Notes: generated by a model not told the origin, from the sequence alone. DNA of 64,000 nucleotides from Pseudanabaena sp. lw0831 (GCF_016584665.1 NZ_BBJB01000016.1:62001-126000), one strand, 5' to 3'; positions 25,989-35,185 are shown, counted from the stretch's first letter. Program-made: numbers and translations.

Positions 25989-26339
25989 CTAGAAATCATT
26001 ACTTGATTGATCGGGATTTGATGGATTATCAGAAGATTGGTCTGTTGAAGAGCTAGTATTTTTAAAGTGAGTACTTACATAATCTTGTAAATGTGGGCGA
26101 AGTACATTTGTGGCGGTGAAACCAAAAATCCCCCCTCCTAGACCACCACCAATTGCTGCGCCAATTATTCCAAATTTTGAACCCGAAGCAGCCAGAATTC
26201 CTAACGCAAATAGACTTACCCAACTTTGCCAATGTTTGAAAGCATATTTTTTGTAGCAAAATTGCCATGCCTCTTTTGTCTGTTCTGGTTATAGATCTTG
26301 TAACTCTGGGATTTGATTGATTGTCCAGAAAATTTGCAT
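25989..26339 (-). pseudogene. Small membrane protein gene interrupted by one in-frame TAA
   Basis: From ATG 26339 the frame reads MQIFWTINQIPELQDL, then TAA at 26289-26291. In the same frame it continues PEQTKEAWQFCYKKYAFKHW, a membrane segment SWVSLFALGILAASG with glycine-rich GGGLGGGIFGF, and a Ser/Asp/Asn-rich tail to TAG at 25989. The 'L-x-PEQ..EAW..C..KAF.HW' pattern before a glycine-rich membrane span recurs in cyanobacterial hypothetical proteins. A Ser codon TCA changed to TAA would explain the break. No alternative start lies before the conserved part. Without the stop it would be 116 residues. Confidence 0.75.
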
Positions 26340-26571
26340 AATTTTTACCTCACACTTATTATGTCTTGCCAATTTCAGCGACATAATTATATCGACATAG
26401 CAGGAATGCAATTCTATTTATACTGAACAAAGATTCAATATCTATACAAATTTTTACATGGGAATAGAACAGTTTATTTATTTTCTATGTTTCTTTAGAT
26501 ACGGCTTTTTTGCCTATGTCGAAGATAAATTCAAGAACGCTATACTTGTCTAAACAGGAGATTATTTTCAT

Positions 26572-26865
26572 ATGGAAACAAACCAAACTCTTAGCTTAAT
26601 CCTTGGGGCGATCGCACTTGGTGCAGCTATCTGGGCAACTTCTGCAATTTTAGAACTTTTGGCTAAGTTGGTCGGTAAATTTGCGATCGCAACTATATCA
26701 CTTGTATTAGTAGCAATTTACTTAAAGGTTTATGTTGGGGTGGATATTTGGCAAAGCCTAGTAGATTTTGGACAAATTGTTATTGCCACAATTGGACAGT
26801 TAGTAGATGCAGTTTCTTCGCTGTTTTCACAAGCAGGATCTGTGGTTAATGAACTGACTGAATAA
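26572..26865 (+). CDS. Small membrane protein, unknown function
   Basis: A 97-residue protein with two likely membrane helices (about 7-27 and 36-55) and a third amphipathic or hydrophobic stretch (about 60-90, IVIATIGQLVDAVSSLF). I do not recognise the family. The start at 26572 is supported by AGGAG about 10 nt upstream. It stands alone and converges with the ATPase/TOPRIM operon, whose stop is 12 nt away. Confidence 0.65.
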   Translation: METNQTLSLILGAIALGAAIWATSAILELLAKLVGKFAIATISLVLVAIYLKVYVGVDIWQSLVDFGQIVIATIGQLVDAVSSLFSQAGSVVNELTE

Positions 26866-26876
26866 CAATCTTTAAA

Positions 26877-27533
26877 TCATGATTCTTCAGGGATTTCAAT
26901 ATTTCGCTTTGCAAGTTCTTCTATAAAGATTTTCAAGCTAGGATTTTCTGGATAAAGTTTTAATAAGGAATTTTGATTAGCATATTCCATAGAAATCCTT
27001 TGGTAATACCTATGATCTTTCGGCTTAAAATTTGGCAACCCTCGCTTTAGGATATTGAGGCAATCATCAATTTCTTCTTTTTTATCTGGAATGCATAAAG
27101 GAAGTAGCCAGCATTCTATGGAGTGAACTGCGATCGCAAAAATGATCTTGTCTGCATACTGGTTATAGAAATCTTCCCCAATTAACTCTCTAAATTTGTT
27201 TACTACTTTTGCTATTAATTGTTCAGGTGTTAGTAATTCTCCATTTTCATCATAATGAGGAATATTAAGTTTAGGCTCTGAAGATATATCAGTATCTATA
27301 TGAATAATGACATATTCATTTTCTTGAAAAGCTTGTTTAAATTGTCTTGACTGACAATATTTAATAACTCTTGTCCAACCTGCTGGAGGTTCTTTTGTAT
27401 TAGGTATAGAATCCCTAGGCTGAAGCCATGTAGGTTTGATATCTGGGTTATTGAAATATCCAGCCAAGATATTAGTAATAACTCTCTTGTCATTTGCCCC
27501 TTCAACTATTCCTGCAAAAGTACGTTTTCTCAT
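26877..27533 (-). CDS. TOPRIM-like putative nuclease, partner of the adjacent AAA ATPase
   Basis: A 218-residue protein with a TOPRIM-like outline: E11 in TFAGIVEGANDKRVITNIL, then D80-x-D82 in YVIIHIDTDIS, the Glu and DxD that bind metal in TOPRIM enzymes. A later HSIECWLLPL motif is seen in DUF4276/RloB-like proteins. The ATG at 27533 follows the ATPase stop by one base (TAATATG), so the two proteins are made together. ATPase plus TOPRIM pairs include OLD-family, PARIS and related phage-defence systems. Nuclease activity is inferred. Confidence 0.72.
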   Translation of the reverse strand: MRKRTFAGIVEGANDKRVITNILAGYFNNPDIKPTWLQPRDSIPNTKEPPAGWTRVIKYCQSRQFKQAFQENEYVIIHIDTDISSEPKLNIPHYDENGELLTPEQLIAKVVNKFRELIGEDFYNQYADKIIFAIAVHSIECWLLPLCIPDKKEEIDDCLNILKRGLPNFKPKDHRYYQRISMEYANQNSLLKLYPENPSLKIFIEELAKRNIEIPEES

Positions 27534-27534
27534 A

Positions 27535-28674
27535 TTAGAAATTATCTGGTAAGCCCCCAATGTAACCATTCATAAAAGCTTCTGATAATGGTACAGGATC
27601 TTCATCTTCTAATGGTTGTGGTGCAAATATACGTTCTGCTTTTGTATGACCATAAATATTTCGATAAATAGTGAAAAGTCTTTGCTCATCGTCAGTCAGA
27701 TCTAGTCCATCTAGAATTGCAGGATTATGAGTGGTAAATATAACTTGTTTATCATATTTTTTGGCTAGTTCTACTAATTCTTGGATTAGCCTTGTACATA
27801 GTTTAGGATTTAGAGCATTTTCGATGTTGTCAATTGCAAAAAAATTAGGTGTATCGTCACTGACAAATAGAGCAAAGTAGAACATCAAAAATAGAAAGCC
27901 TTCATTAGAACTTATTTGATTAAAGTAAGGTAACTCTTTATCTAAGTAACGATCTTTAATTTGAATAGTTCTTTCTATATCTGAATCTTGATGTATTTTG
28001 AAATCATCAAACCAATCAATAAATTCAAGTCTTTGTTTAATCTCATTGATTCTTTCTGGAGTATTACTTAAAACTCTTAACAGCTTCAGTAATCCTTCTC
28101 CCTTTGTACCCAATGGTTGAACTTGCCCTTCTTCTTTAAAAGTACGTAAAGCGGAATTTTCAGGAAGGAAAATAACAAAATCTTTTATGAATTTCATTCT
28201 TTCTTTTGTCCGAGCAGATAACATATTAAATATTTGATTTACCCGAAATGAAATTTCATCAGGAGAAATTTTATCAGGAATTAGATTGACGATATCAATA
28301 TCTTCCTGAACTTTATTAAGATCAGGTACTTCACGCAAAATATATTCCCAAGGAGAATAATCTTTATTCCTATTTTGTATTGCAAAGCTTAATCCAAATT
28401 TATCGCCTTTTTGTAGGTTTATTTTAATCTCTTTAGTGATATTCTCCTTATCAAAAGCCGATCGCATAAATTCTGGCTCAGTAACTCTAATCCCTCTAGG
28501 AGCCAAAAACTCATTGTCTAACTTGTTACCAGCCGCCGCGCCAGCTAATGCGATCGCTTCTAAAATATTGCTTTTACCACAGCCATTTTCACCAATAAAC
28601 ACATTAACCCGCCCCAAACCGATCTTGAGACTTTGGATGGACTTGTAGTTCTCGATTTGAACTTCAGTAAACAT
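27535..28674 (-). CDS. AAA/ABC-type ATPase (OLD/RecF-like), first gene of a two-gene module
   Basis: A 379-residue ATPase with the SMC/RecF-type head split across the chain. N-terminal IENYKSIQSLKIGLGRVNVF leads to the Walker A GENGCGKSN (28-36); SSNEGFLFLMFYFAL (about 255) stands where the ABC signature should be. Walker B is FFAIDNIENAL (D282, E285), followed by the switch His in FTTHNPAILDGLDL. The middle is helical rather than a long coiled coil. Such ATPases gate an associated nuclease; here the TOPRIM-like gene follows with a 1-nt gap. Product lengths and the split arrangement resemble PARIS or Rlo-type pairs. Confidence 0.85.
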   Translation of the reverse strand: MFTEVQIENYKSIQSLKIGLGRVNVFIGENGCGKSNILEAIALAGAAAGNKLDNEFLAPRGIRVTEPEFMRSAFDKENITKEIKINLQKGDKFGLSFAIQNRNKDYSPWEYILREVPDLNKVQEDIDIVNLIPDKISPDEISFRVNQIFNMLSARTKERMKFIKDFVIFLPENSALRTFKEEGQVQPLGTKGEGLLKLLRVLSNTPERINEIKQRLEFIDWFDDFKIHQDSDIERTIQIKDRYLDKELPYFNQISSNEGFLFLMFYFALFVSDDTPNFFAIDNIENALNPKLCTRLIQELVELAKKYDKQVIFTTHNPAILDGLDLTDDEQRLFTIYRNIYGHTKAERIFAPQPLEDEDPVPLSEAFMNGYIGGLPDNF

Positions 28675-28735
28675 AGGTTTATGACAGCAGGCATGACTTT
28701 AGCTATAGCTTAGCACTCAGCTTGCTTAACAGGCT

Positions 28736-28773
28736 AATACCAATTCTCAAAATGGCTTTGCAATTTTGAGAAT
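28736..28773. repeat. TAATACCA-type palindromic element
   Basis: TAATACCA starts a hairpin 28743-28773 with AT-rich arms, one mismatch and a TTT loop (core GGCTTTGC). It lies upstream of the ATPase gene and downstream of the histidine kinase gene, so it may terminate the kinase message. It resembles the elements at 25825-25930. Confidence 0.65.
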
Positions 28774-28825
28774 CAGAAAATCTTACTGGGTTAGTTATAT
28801 GCCTAACGAAAAATTCAAAATACTT

Positions 28826-30811
28826 CTAAAAGTAATTTATTGGTAGCAACACTTCAAATTCAGTCCCAATCGTGACATCACCATTGTTATTTAGATAGGG
28901 CGATCGCAACACAATTTTACCTTGATGCTGCTGAGTAATGATTTGATGGCAAATTGCTAAGCCCAAACCAGTACCATGTCCTTGCCCTTTGGTAGTAAAG
29001 AAATTATCAAAAATACGATTTTGGATTTCTTTGGGAATTCCCATCCCATTATCCGCAACTTTAACCGATATCCATTTACGATTATCGATTTCAGCGATCG
29101 TGGACGTGATCATCATCAAGGGTTGCCATGTGATTTCTGTATCAACTTTGACATTACTATGCTCAGAGTGAGCATTTTCTTTGGGGATAAGATCTTCACG
29201 TTGCCTGATTAAATCAGGATGAGATTTTAAATCAACCAATGCATCAAGAGAATTACTGATCAGATTCATAAACACTTGGATGAGGCGATCGCTGTAGCCA
29301 TTGATTTTGGGCAGTTCGATATAGTTTTTGACGATTTGGACATTTCTAATTCTGCCACTAAGAATCGTTAAACTACTCTCTACGCAGTCAATCAAACTAA
29401 TCGCCTCTGGATTTGCATGATCTTCCATATGTGATAGAGATTGCAAAGTGTCAACCAGTCGGCGCAGATACCTTGCACCCGATTGGATACTCTTCACAAC
29501 CTGCGGCAAGTCAGAACGCACAAAATCCCAATCTACTTCTTCAAGGGTTTCACTAATTGTTGTTGCGGAAGTTCCATATTCTTTCTCATATGCTCTCAAA
29601 ATCTTCATCACCCCTTCGATGTAAGTTAAGAGACATTCTGTATTGCCATAAATCGCTGATACAGGATTCCGAATATCGTGAGACACCTCAGCCACGATTT
29701 GCCCCAGACTTGCCATTTTCTCAGTTTGGAACATAGTCGTTTGCGTCTGCTCACGCAGTAGCTTGGTGGCTAGTTCATGAATGTGAGACTGCTCTAGTAG
29801 TAGATCGTGAACATCAAGCACAGAGTAAGTATCTGCCTCTAGACGAACAATCACAGGCTCATAAATTTCATCGTTAGGTCGTCCCAGAGCTAACTGAGAT
29901 GCCATCACAATCGAGGTATTGCCATGTAATTCTAAGGTTTCTACAGGAACTTGCTCATAGAGAACTCTCAATGGTCTTTTGGTAAACAACTCAAGAGCGT
30001 AGGGGCGACTCAGGCATTCTAAGAACCTGCGACGAGACAACATACCCACATATTTGTCTTGCTCAAAAACAATGATTGCAGGCAGCAAGGGATCATCTTT
30101 AAAAATCTGTCGAGTAAATTCTCCTGTTTGGGATAAATCAACTTTGGTATTGGACAAATTCAATTCAGAAATTGTAGAGTCTAGAGCTAATTGACGCTTT
30201 GTACTTTTTGGTGATAAATCATTGCTTGTATCATTTACAGGCTCACTTGCCATCACCATTAAAGGAATCATTGCCATCTTGCGGGCTAACTCTTGAGTAG
30301 CTGTTTGCCTGATGTTCTTGCCCTTAACTGCGCCTTTGTCTGGTTGATACTGCTGCAACTTGAGATTGCTAATTGCAGTGTTTAATGCTTCTGGTTTAAC
30401 CTCTATGTCTAATGCTTGGGCAGCCACCTTAAAAGCAGAATTTAAATTTTCTAGAGATATCTTTGGTAATAAATCGATCGCACCACGACGGATTGCCCAG
30501 CGCTTCTCCACTTCCTTGATTTGAGTTTGGCGAGGATTAACCAATAAAACTTTTAACTCAGGCGCATGATCGGCACACCATTTGCAAAGCTCAGTAGCAA
30601 GTAACGAAGTGCCACCACCATATCGAATGCCGATATCGGAAATAATTAGTTGTGGTAAGCTTTGTTTCGACTGCCGTTTTTGATCGAGCAGTTTAAGTAA
30701 ATCTTCGGTTTCAGAAGCTGCCCATACCTCTAGATGATGTGATGACAGGGCATTGTGCCACATCAGGGATTCCTCTGCTGATAGCTGAGCCAGCAAAACT
30801 GATTTGACCAT
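28826..30811 (-). CDS. Hybrid sensor histidine kinase (receiver-like, CBS-like, HisKA, HATPase)
   Basis: A 661-residue soluble kinase with no membrane segment. Residues 1-125 look like a receiver domain with D59 (LIISDIG) in the phosphoacceptor position. Residues 225-350 resemble a CBS-type pair (LLPAIIVFEQDKYVGMLSRR and VIVRLEADTYSVLDVHDLL). The kinase core follows: H378 in EVSHDIRNP, N box NLISNSLDAL, G1 DNGMGIP (587) and G2 GTGLGLAI (613). A partner regulator is not adjacent. Cytoplasmic location and the CBS-like module suggest it senses an internal signal; which one is unknown. Confidence 0.9.
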   Translation of the reverse strand: MVKSVLLAQLSAEESLMWHNALSSHHLEVWAASETEDLLKLLDQKRQSKQSLPQLIISDIGIRYGGGTSLLATELCKWCADHAPELKVLLVNPRQTQIKEVEKRWAIRRGAIDLLPKISLENLNSAFKVAAQALDIEVKPEALNTAISNLKLQQYQPDKGAVKGKNIRQTATQELARKMAMIPLMVMASEPVNDTSNDLSPKSTKRQLALDSTISELNLSNTKVDLSQTGEFTRQIFKDDPLLPAIIVFEQDKYVGMLSRRRFLECLSRPYALELFTKRPLRVLYEQVPVETLELHGNTSIVMASQLALGRPNDEIYEPVIVRLEADTYSVLDVHDLLLEQSHIHELATKLLREQTQTTMFQTEKMASLGQIVAEVSHDIRNPVSAIYGNTECLLTYIEGVMKILRAYEKEYGTSATTISETLEEVDWDFVRSDLPQVVKSIQSGARYLRRLVDTLQSLSHMEDHANPEAISLIDCVESSLTILSGRIRNVQIVKNYIELPKINGYSDRLIQVFMNLISNSLDALVDLKSHPDLIRQREDLIPKENAHSEHSNVKVDTEITWQPLMMITSTIAEIDNRKWISVKVADNGMGIPKEIQNRIFDNFFTTKGQGHGTGLGLAICHQIITQQHQGKIVLRSPYLNNNGDVTIGTEFEVLLPINYF

Positions 30812-30946
30812 GCAGCCCCCAAGAATATAAATAATAATGAATATCCATTATCGGATGGTGATATGTGTGTTTGCAAGGGGAAATAGATAACCTAGGGTTA
30901 ACCAAAAGTTAATAAGTAGCTAGGCACAATTAAGTATAAAAAAAAC

Positions 30947-30985
30947 AAAAACTGTACCGCCCGCGTAGCGGGCGGTACAGTTTTT
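30947..30985. repeat. 18-bp perfect hairpin, GTA loop, between divergent genes
   Basis: Arms 30947-30964 and 30968-30985 close on GTA (core CCGCGTAGCGG), flanked by A5 and T5. It looks like a terminator but lies between two divergent genes (kinase and ndbB-like), 56 nt before the latter's start codon. It may block read-through or act in the 5' leader. Confidence 0.82.
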
Positions 30986-31040
30986 AGCTCTGGTTTTCTA
31001 ACCTTTGCGATAAGATGGAAAAAACGAATTGGATTTTCAC

Positions 31041-32246
31041 ATGACACGAATTTGTATCCTTGGTGGTGGTTTTGGCGGTTTGTATACTGCGCTCAATCTC
31101 TCGCGTCTACCTTGGGCGGTCATGCCTGAAATAATCCTGATCGATAAAAGCGATCGCTTCTTATTTACGCCATTTCTCTACGAACTAGTCACGGGAGAAA
31201 TGCAAGAGTGGGAGATTGCGCCAACATTTGCCGAATTACTCGCTGATACTGGTATTCAGTTTCTCCAAGGTCTAATCACCAATATCGATTTTAAGTCAAA
31301 ACAAGTAGAAGTAAATATTGGACAAAGGACAACATTGGCATACGATCGCCTTGTTTTAGCGATCGGTGGTGAAACGCCGATGAATCTTGTCGATGGGGCT
31401 TTAGAATATGCAATTCCATTTCGTAATCTGCATGACTTCTATCGCCTTAACAGCAAATTGGAACTATTAGAAGCATCTAATCGTGACAAGATTCGAGTCT
31501 GTATCGCGGGTGGTGGCAGCAGCGGCGTAGAACTCGCCTGCAAAATTGCCGATCGCCTCAAGGATCGCGGTCGAGTCCGCCTAGTCGATCGCAATGATAA
31601 AATTTTAAGCAACTCTACAGATGCAAATCGCAAAATCGCTGAACTTGCCCTCTCAAAACGTGGGGTCTGGACTGATCTAAATACCAGAGTCTCACAAGTA
31701 AATGATGGTGAAGTTACGCTTGACTACACCGATGGAAGTGATACCTTACCCGTTGACATCATTTTATGGACAGTGGGTAGCACCTTTTCTAAAATGCTCC
31801 AAAATCTCCCAGTTGAACATAGTCGGCAAGGGGCGATCGCCACGGAGACAACCTTACAAGTTAAGGGATATGCCGATGTATTTGCGATCGGTGACTTAGC
31901 AAGTTGTTTTGACTCTAATTCTAGTCTTGTCCCCGCTACCGCTCAGGTCGCCTTCCAGCAGTCCCAGTATTGTGCTTGGAATGTTTGGGCTAGCCTTAAT
32001 CAAAAAACACTGGTTCCCTTTAGTTATATTCCCCTCGGCGAATTTATTAGCTTAGGGATTGACGGAGCAACTGCTTCGATTTTTGGTAAGTTCAGTATTG
32101 ATGGACTGCCAGCCCATGTGATGAGGCGGCTAGCCTATTTACTAAGGATGCCAACTTCTCAGCATCAATGGAAGATAGGAACACACTGGTTGACTAAACC
32201 TTTGATTGAGATGTTCAGAAAATCTGTAAATCACCCAAACCCGTAA
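31041..32246 (+). CDS. Type-2 NADH dehydrogenase family oxidoreductase, NdbB-like
   Basis: An FAD- and NAD(P)H-binding oxidoreductase of about 401 residues that reduces a membrane quinone without pumping protons. The FAD motif ICILGGGFGGLYTAL is at the N-terminus, the second dinucleotide fold VCIAGGGSSGVELACKIADRL is central, and VFAIGDLAS closes the FAD site. The short length matches NdbB, which acts as a demethylphylloquinone reductase in Synechocystis; NdbA/NdbC are longer. I start at ATG 31041; TTG 31029 is an alternative. The last four residues (HPNP) and the TAA lie in the arm of a repeated hairpin element. Confidence 0.82.
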   Translation: MTRICILGGGFGGLYTALNLSRLPWAVMPEIILIDKSDRFLFTPFLYELVTGEMQEWEIAPTFAELLADTGIQFLQGLITNIDFKSKQVEVNIGQRTTLAYDRLVLAIGGETPMNLVDGALEYAIPFRNLHDFYRLNSKLELLEASNRDKIRVCIAGGGSSGVELACKIADRLKDRGRVRLVDRNDKILSNSTDANRKIAELALSKRGVWTDLNTRVSQVNDGEVTLDYTDGSDTLPVDIILWTVGSTFSKMLQNLPVEHSRQGAIATETTLQVKGYADVFAIGDLASCFDSNSSLVPATAQVAFQQSQYCAWNVWASLNQKTLVPFSYIPLGEFISLGIDGATASIFGKFSIDGLPAHVMRRLAYLLRMPTSQHQWKIGTHWLTKPLIEMFRKSVNHPNP

Positions 32247-32286
32247 AGTTGTGCCCCTGCAGGGCACAACTTTACGGGTTTGGGTG
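32232..32286 (+). terminator. 25-bp hairpin (family A element) containing the ndbB-like stop codon
   Basis: Perfect arms 32232-32256 and 32262-32286 surround a 5-nt loop. The left arm includes the codons CAC CCA AAC CCG TAA, the end of the upstream gene. It matches the hairpin at 11787-11837 in pattern and much of its sequence. Confidence 0.88.
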
Positions 32287-32316
32287 TATCCACTGGCGAT
32301 CGCAATAAAATAACTT

Positions 32317-33921
32317 ATGAATCATTCTCCATCAATTTCCCCAGAAGCAATATCTTGGCTTGATCGCATTGGCAACTGGAATCCGCAACTATTGCGGGAG
32401 ATTCGCGGCAAACTAAAATTGCGAAATCTGATCGTTGGGATCGGCTTATCTTTGCTATTCCAGATCCTGCTACTTTTGTTCTACAGTCAACGCATACCCA
32501 ATGAAGATTGCTATGCCCAAATACGCGGGTTTGGCTGCACGGTCTCTTGGCAAGTTTGGTGGTTAGAGCAGTTTCGGTTTATTACTTGGGCTGAGCCATT
32601 TATTTTGTTCTTGATAGGTGTGTATAGCCTAGTTGCGGATCTCTCGCTGGAAGACTATAAAGGCACTCTCAACTTTATTCGCATTAGTCCGCGTTCGAGT
32701 ATCAATATTCTGATGGGAAAGATTATGGGTGTGCCATTGCTGGTTTACATCTGTATTGGACTATCGATCCCTTATCACCTGACGGCGGCGATCGGCGCAG
32801 GTGTGCCGATCGCATTTTTATGCAGTTTTTATGTATTGATGATCGGCACTGCATTTCTATTATTTAGCGCCTCACTATTGCTAGCTTTACTGAGTGGCTG
32901 GCAAGCCAAGTTTGGCGGACAGGTATCCGCAGGCGCTTTGTTATTTTCATTTGTTACCTTTATCTGGTTTGCTCCTGCTTTCATGTGGTGGAACATTTTC
33001 ACCACATGGAGTCCGTACGGTAAATTCTTGGTAGGCGGACGGATCAATCCTATTCAAGCGGAATGGTGGTATTTATCAATTACATCCAATGTCTGGACTT
33101 CACATATTTTCACAATTGCGAATTTGGTGATTTTGAGTTTAGCGATCTGGCGCATTTTAGAAAGGCGCTTTCATAATCCCAATGCCACTTTAGTCAGTAA
33201 AGGTCAAAGCTATGTCGTAACTACATATTTGCAGATTCTGATGTTGGGCTTTTGTATGCAGTCGAGTTTTACCATTGCAAAATCTACAAACTCTTTAGAA
33301 ATACAATTAATTTTATTACTGCTGATTTACATTGCTAATTTATTCTTGTTTTTAGCTGCGATCGCGGCTTTAACCCCGCAAAGACAAGCATTATTGGACT
33401 GGGTGAAATTTGGAGCATTATCGACTATAGAAGATCATCCATCTGGATTTGGCTATATTTTACGCGATCTGATTTGGTCAGACAAAAGCCCTGCCCCGAT
33501 CGCGATCGTCCTCAATCTTGTATTTACCCAAGTGCCAATTTTGATCTGGGTAAACTCTTGGGGTGATTCAAGTATGCGAGGCAGAGCCATGGTAGTGTTA
33601 GCGTCCTTTACAATCTCGATACTTTTGATTGCCCTTATTTCCCAACTAGTTTTATTTCTGAAGACAAGAAACCCTTCAGCATGGGTAACAGGGATAATTT
33701 CTGCGTTAATTTTTTTACCAGTTTTGATTATGCTGAGCCTATCGATTAGCCCCGATCGCTATGCTGGTTTGTGGCTATTTTTTGGATATCCTTGGTTAGT
33801 TGTGTCAAACATCCAACTTTCCGATATTATCTTGGCATTCGCTGGGCAAATTTCTGTAATAATTGCGCTGACATTACAACTAATTTATCAGCTCCAACGC
33901 GCTAAAATGCGAGAGACTTAA
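32317..33921 (+). CDS. Polytopic membrane protein, ABC-2 permease-like
   Basis: A 534-residue membrane protein with about 11-12 hydrophobic spans. NPQLLREIRGKLKLRNLIV at the N-terminus and SLEDYKGTLNFIRISPRSS followed by INILMGKIMGVPLLVY resemble ABC-2 type permeases, in which an amphipathic helix precedes the first spans and a coupling segment follows the second. No ATP-binding subunit of that type adjoins; the next gene, potA, belongs to a different class. Substrate unknown. ATG 32317 is 30 nt after the hairpin element. Confidence 0.7.
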   Translation: MNHSPSISPEAISWLDRIGNWNPQLLREIRGKLKLRNLIVGIGLSLLFQILLLLFYSQRIPNEDCYAQIRGFGCTVSWQVWWLEQFRFITWAEPFILFLIGVYSLVADLSLEDYKGTLNFIRISPRSSINILMGKIMGVPLLVYICIGLSIPYHLTAAIGAGVPIAFLCSFYVLMIGTAFLLFSASLLLALLSGWQAKFGGQVSAGALLFSFVTFIWFAPAFMWWNIFTTWSPYGKFLVGGRINPIQAEWWYLSITSNVWTSHIFTIANLVILSLAIWRILERRFHNPNATLVSKGQSYVVTTYLQILMLGFCMQSSFTIAKSTNSLEIQLILLLLIYIANLFLFLAAIAALTPQRQALLDWVKFGALSTIEDHPSGFGYILRDLIWSDKSPAPIAIVLNLVFTQVPILIWVNSWGDSSMRGRAMVVLASFTISILLIALISQLVLFLKTRNPSAWVTGIISALIFLPVLIMLSLSISPDRYAGLWLFFGYPWLVVSNIQLSDIILAFAGQISVIIALTLQLIYQLQRAKMRET

Positions 33922-34010
33922 TGACTCTGATTTTAGTTTGGCGGCGGCGCAGTTAGAGAAAAGCTAAAATTCTGATTTTTAAAGATTAGTAGACGTTTGA
34001 GCATCACAAC

Positions 34011-35165
34011 ATGGCACAGTCAACCACTGCTAAAGAGATCATCTCCTCTACGGGGACAGTCCCCGATGTAGAGCTACAGCGAGTATTTAAAATGTTCGGG
34101 GCAAATAGCGTTGTCCAAGGTGTCGATCTGCAAGTGCAGAGAGGTGAGCTTTTTAGCATATTAGGTCCATCGGGTTGTGGCAAAACGACTCTACTACGTC
34201 TGGTTGCAGGTTTCGAGGAGCCATCAGCAGGTGAAGTGCTGATCCAAGGCAAACCGATGACCTATATACCCGCCTATCAGCGACCTGTAAATACAGTTTT
34301 CCAAAGCTATGCTCTTTTCGGGCATATGACCATTTTTGATAATGTTGCCTTTGGCTTATCAGTGAAAGGAGTTGCTAAGCCAGAAATTCAGCAACGGGCG
34401 AAGGATGCGCTAAAACTAGTAAGGCTTGACCACATGAGCGATCGCTATCCTAGTCAAATATCTGGTGGTCAGCAGCAACGGGTTGCCCTCGCTCGCGCCC
34501 TTGTTAACCGCCCTAAAGTAATTTTGCTAGATGAGCCATTAGCGGCGCTTGATTTTAAACTCCGCAAAGAACTGCAAGTAGAACTGTCCAACTTACAGTA
34601 TGAGCTGGGTATTTCCTTCATTATGGTTACCCACGATCAAAGTGAGGCTCTGGCGATTTCTTCAAGAATTGCGGTGATGAATCAAGGACGCATTGAGCAA
34701 ATCGGCACACCATCAGAAGTTTACGATCGCCCGTCTTCAGCCTTTGTAGCAGACTTTGTGGGCGAAACAAACTTGTTTGAATGTCGGGTGATTGAGCAAG
34801 ATGGTGCGTTTGTGGAGCTACGATCATCCACTGGTTTAGCGATCGTCGCTGCAAAGCCTAGACATTGGCTGCCGATTCCTGAAGCCGTAGTCAGTGTGCG
34901 TCCAGAAAAAATAAAGCTCTCTACCGAATATCCGAACCAGCCCTACAATACCTATCGCGGTATTCTCAATAATGTCCTTTATCTGGGCGATCACTCCCAG
35001 TTTGTGGTGGATATTCATGCTAGCGAAAATGTTCCACCTGTCAGAGTCATACTAGTACGTTCTAATCACCAAGGCGAGAAGACTCCTCCCTTTGATAGTC
35101 AGGTTTATGTTTCATGGGTGCCTGAAGATTGTGTGGCTCTTCCCAAAACTACAGTTGCGACCTAA
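34011..35165 (+). CDS. potA: Spermidine/putrescine ABC transporter ATP-binding protein
   Basis: The nucleotide-binding subunit of a PotABCD-type polyamine importer, on the cytoplasmic face. The 384 residues hold Walker A GPSGCGKTT (52-60), Q-loop FQSYALF, ABC signature SGGQQQRVALARAL, Walker B VILLDEPLAALD and switch H in MVTHDQSEAL. A C-terminal TOBE-type regulatory region (about 285-375; VSVRPEKIKL) follows. It precedes the substrate-binding gene by 20 nt and the two form an operon. The permeases potB and potC do not follow. Confidence 0.9.
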   Translation: MAQSTTAKEIISSTGTVPDVELQRVFKMFGANSVVQGVDLQVQRGELFSILGPSGCGKTTLLRLVAGFEEPSAGEVLIQGKPMTYIPAYQRPVNTVFQSYALFGHMTIFDNVAFGLSVKGVAKPEIQQRAKDALKLVRLDHMSDRYPSQISGGQQQRVALARALVNRPKVILLDEPLAALDFKLRKELQVELSNLQYELGISFIMVTHDQSEALAISSRIAVMNQGRIEQIGTPSEVYDRPSSAFVADFVGETNLFECRVIEQDGAFVELRSSTGLAIVAAKPRHWLPIPEAVVSVRPEKIKLSTEYPNQPYNTYRGILNNVLYLGDHSQFVVDIHASENVPPVRVILVRSNHQGEKTPPFDSQVYVSWVPEDCVALPKTTVAT

Positions 35166-35185
35166 ATTCTCCTAAATTTTCTATT

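Noticed and set aside
26062-26268. 68-codon minus-strand frame
   Set aside because: It is the wrong frame over the interrupted gene 25989-26339; the Trp/Arg-rich translation is not protein-like.
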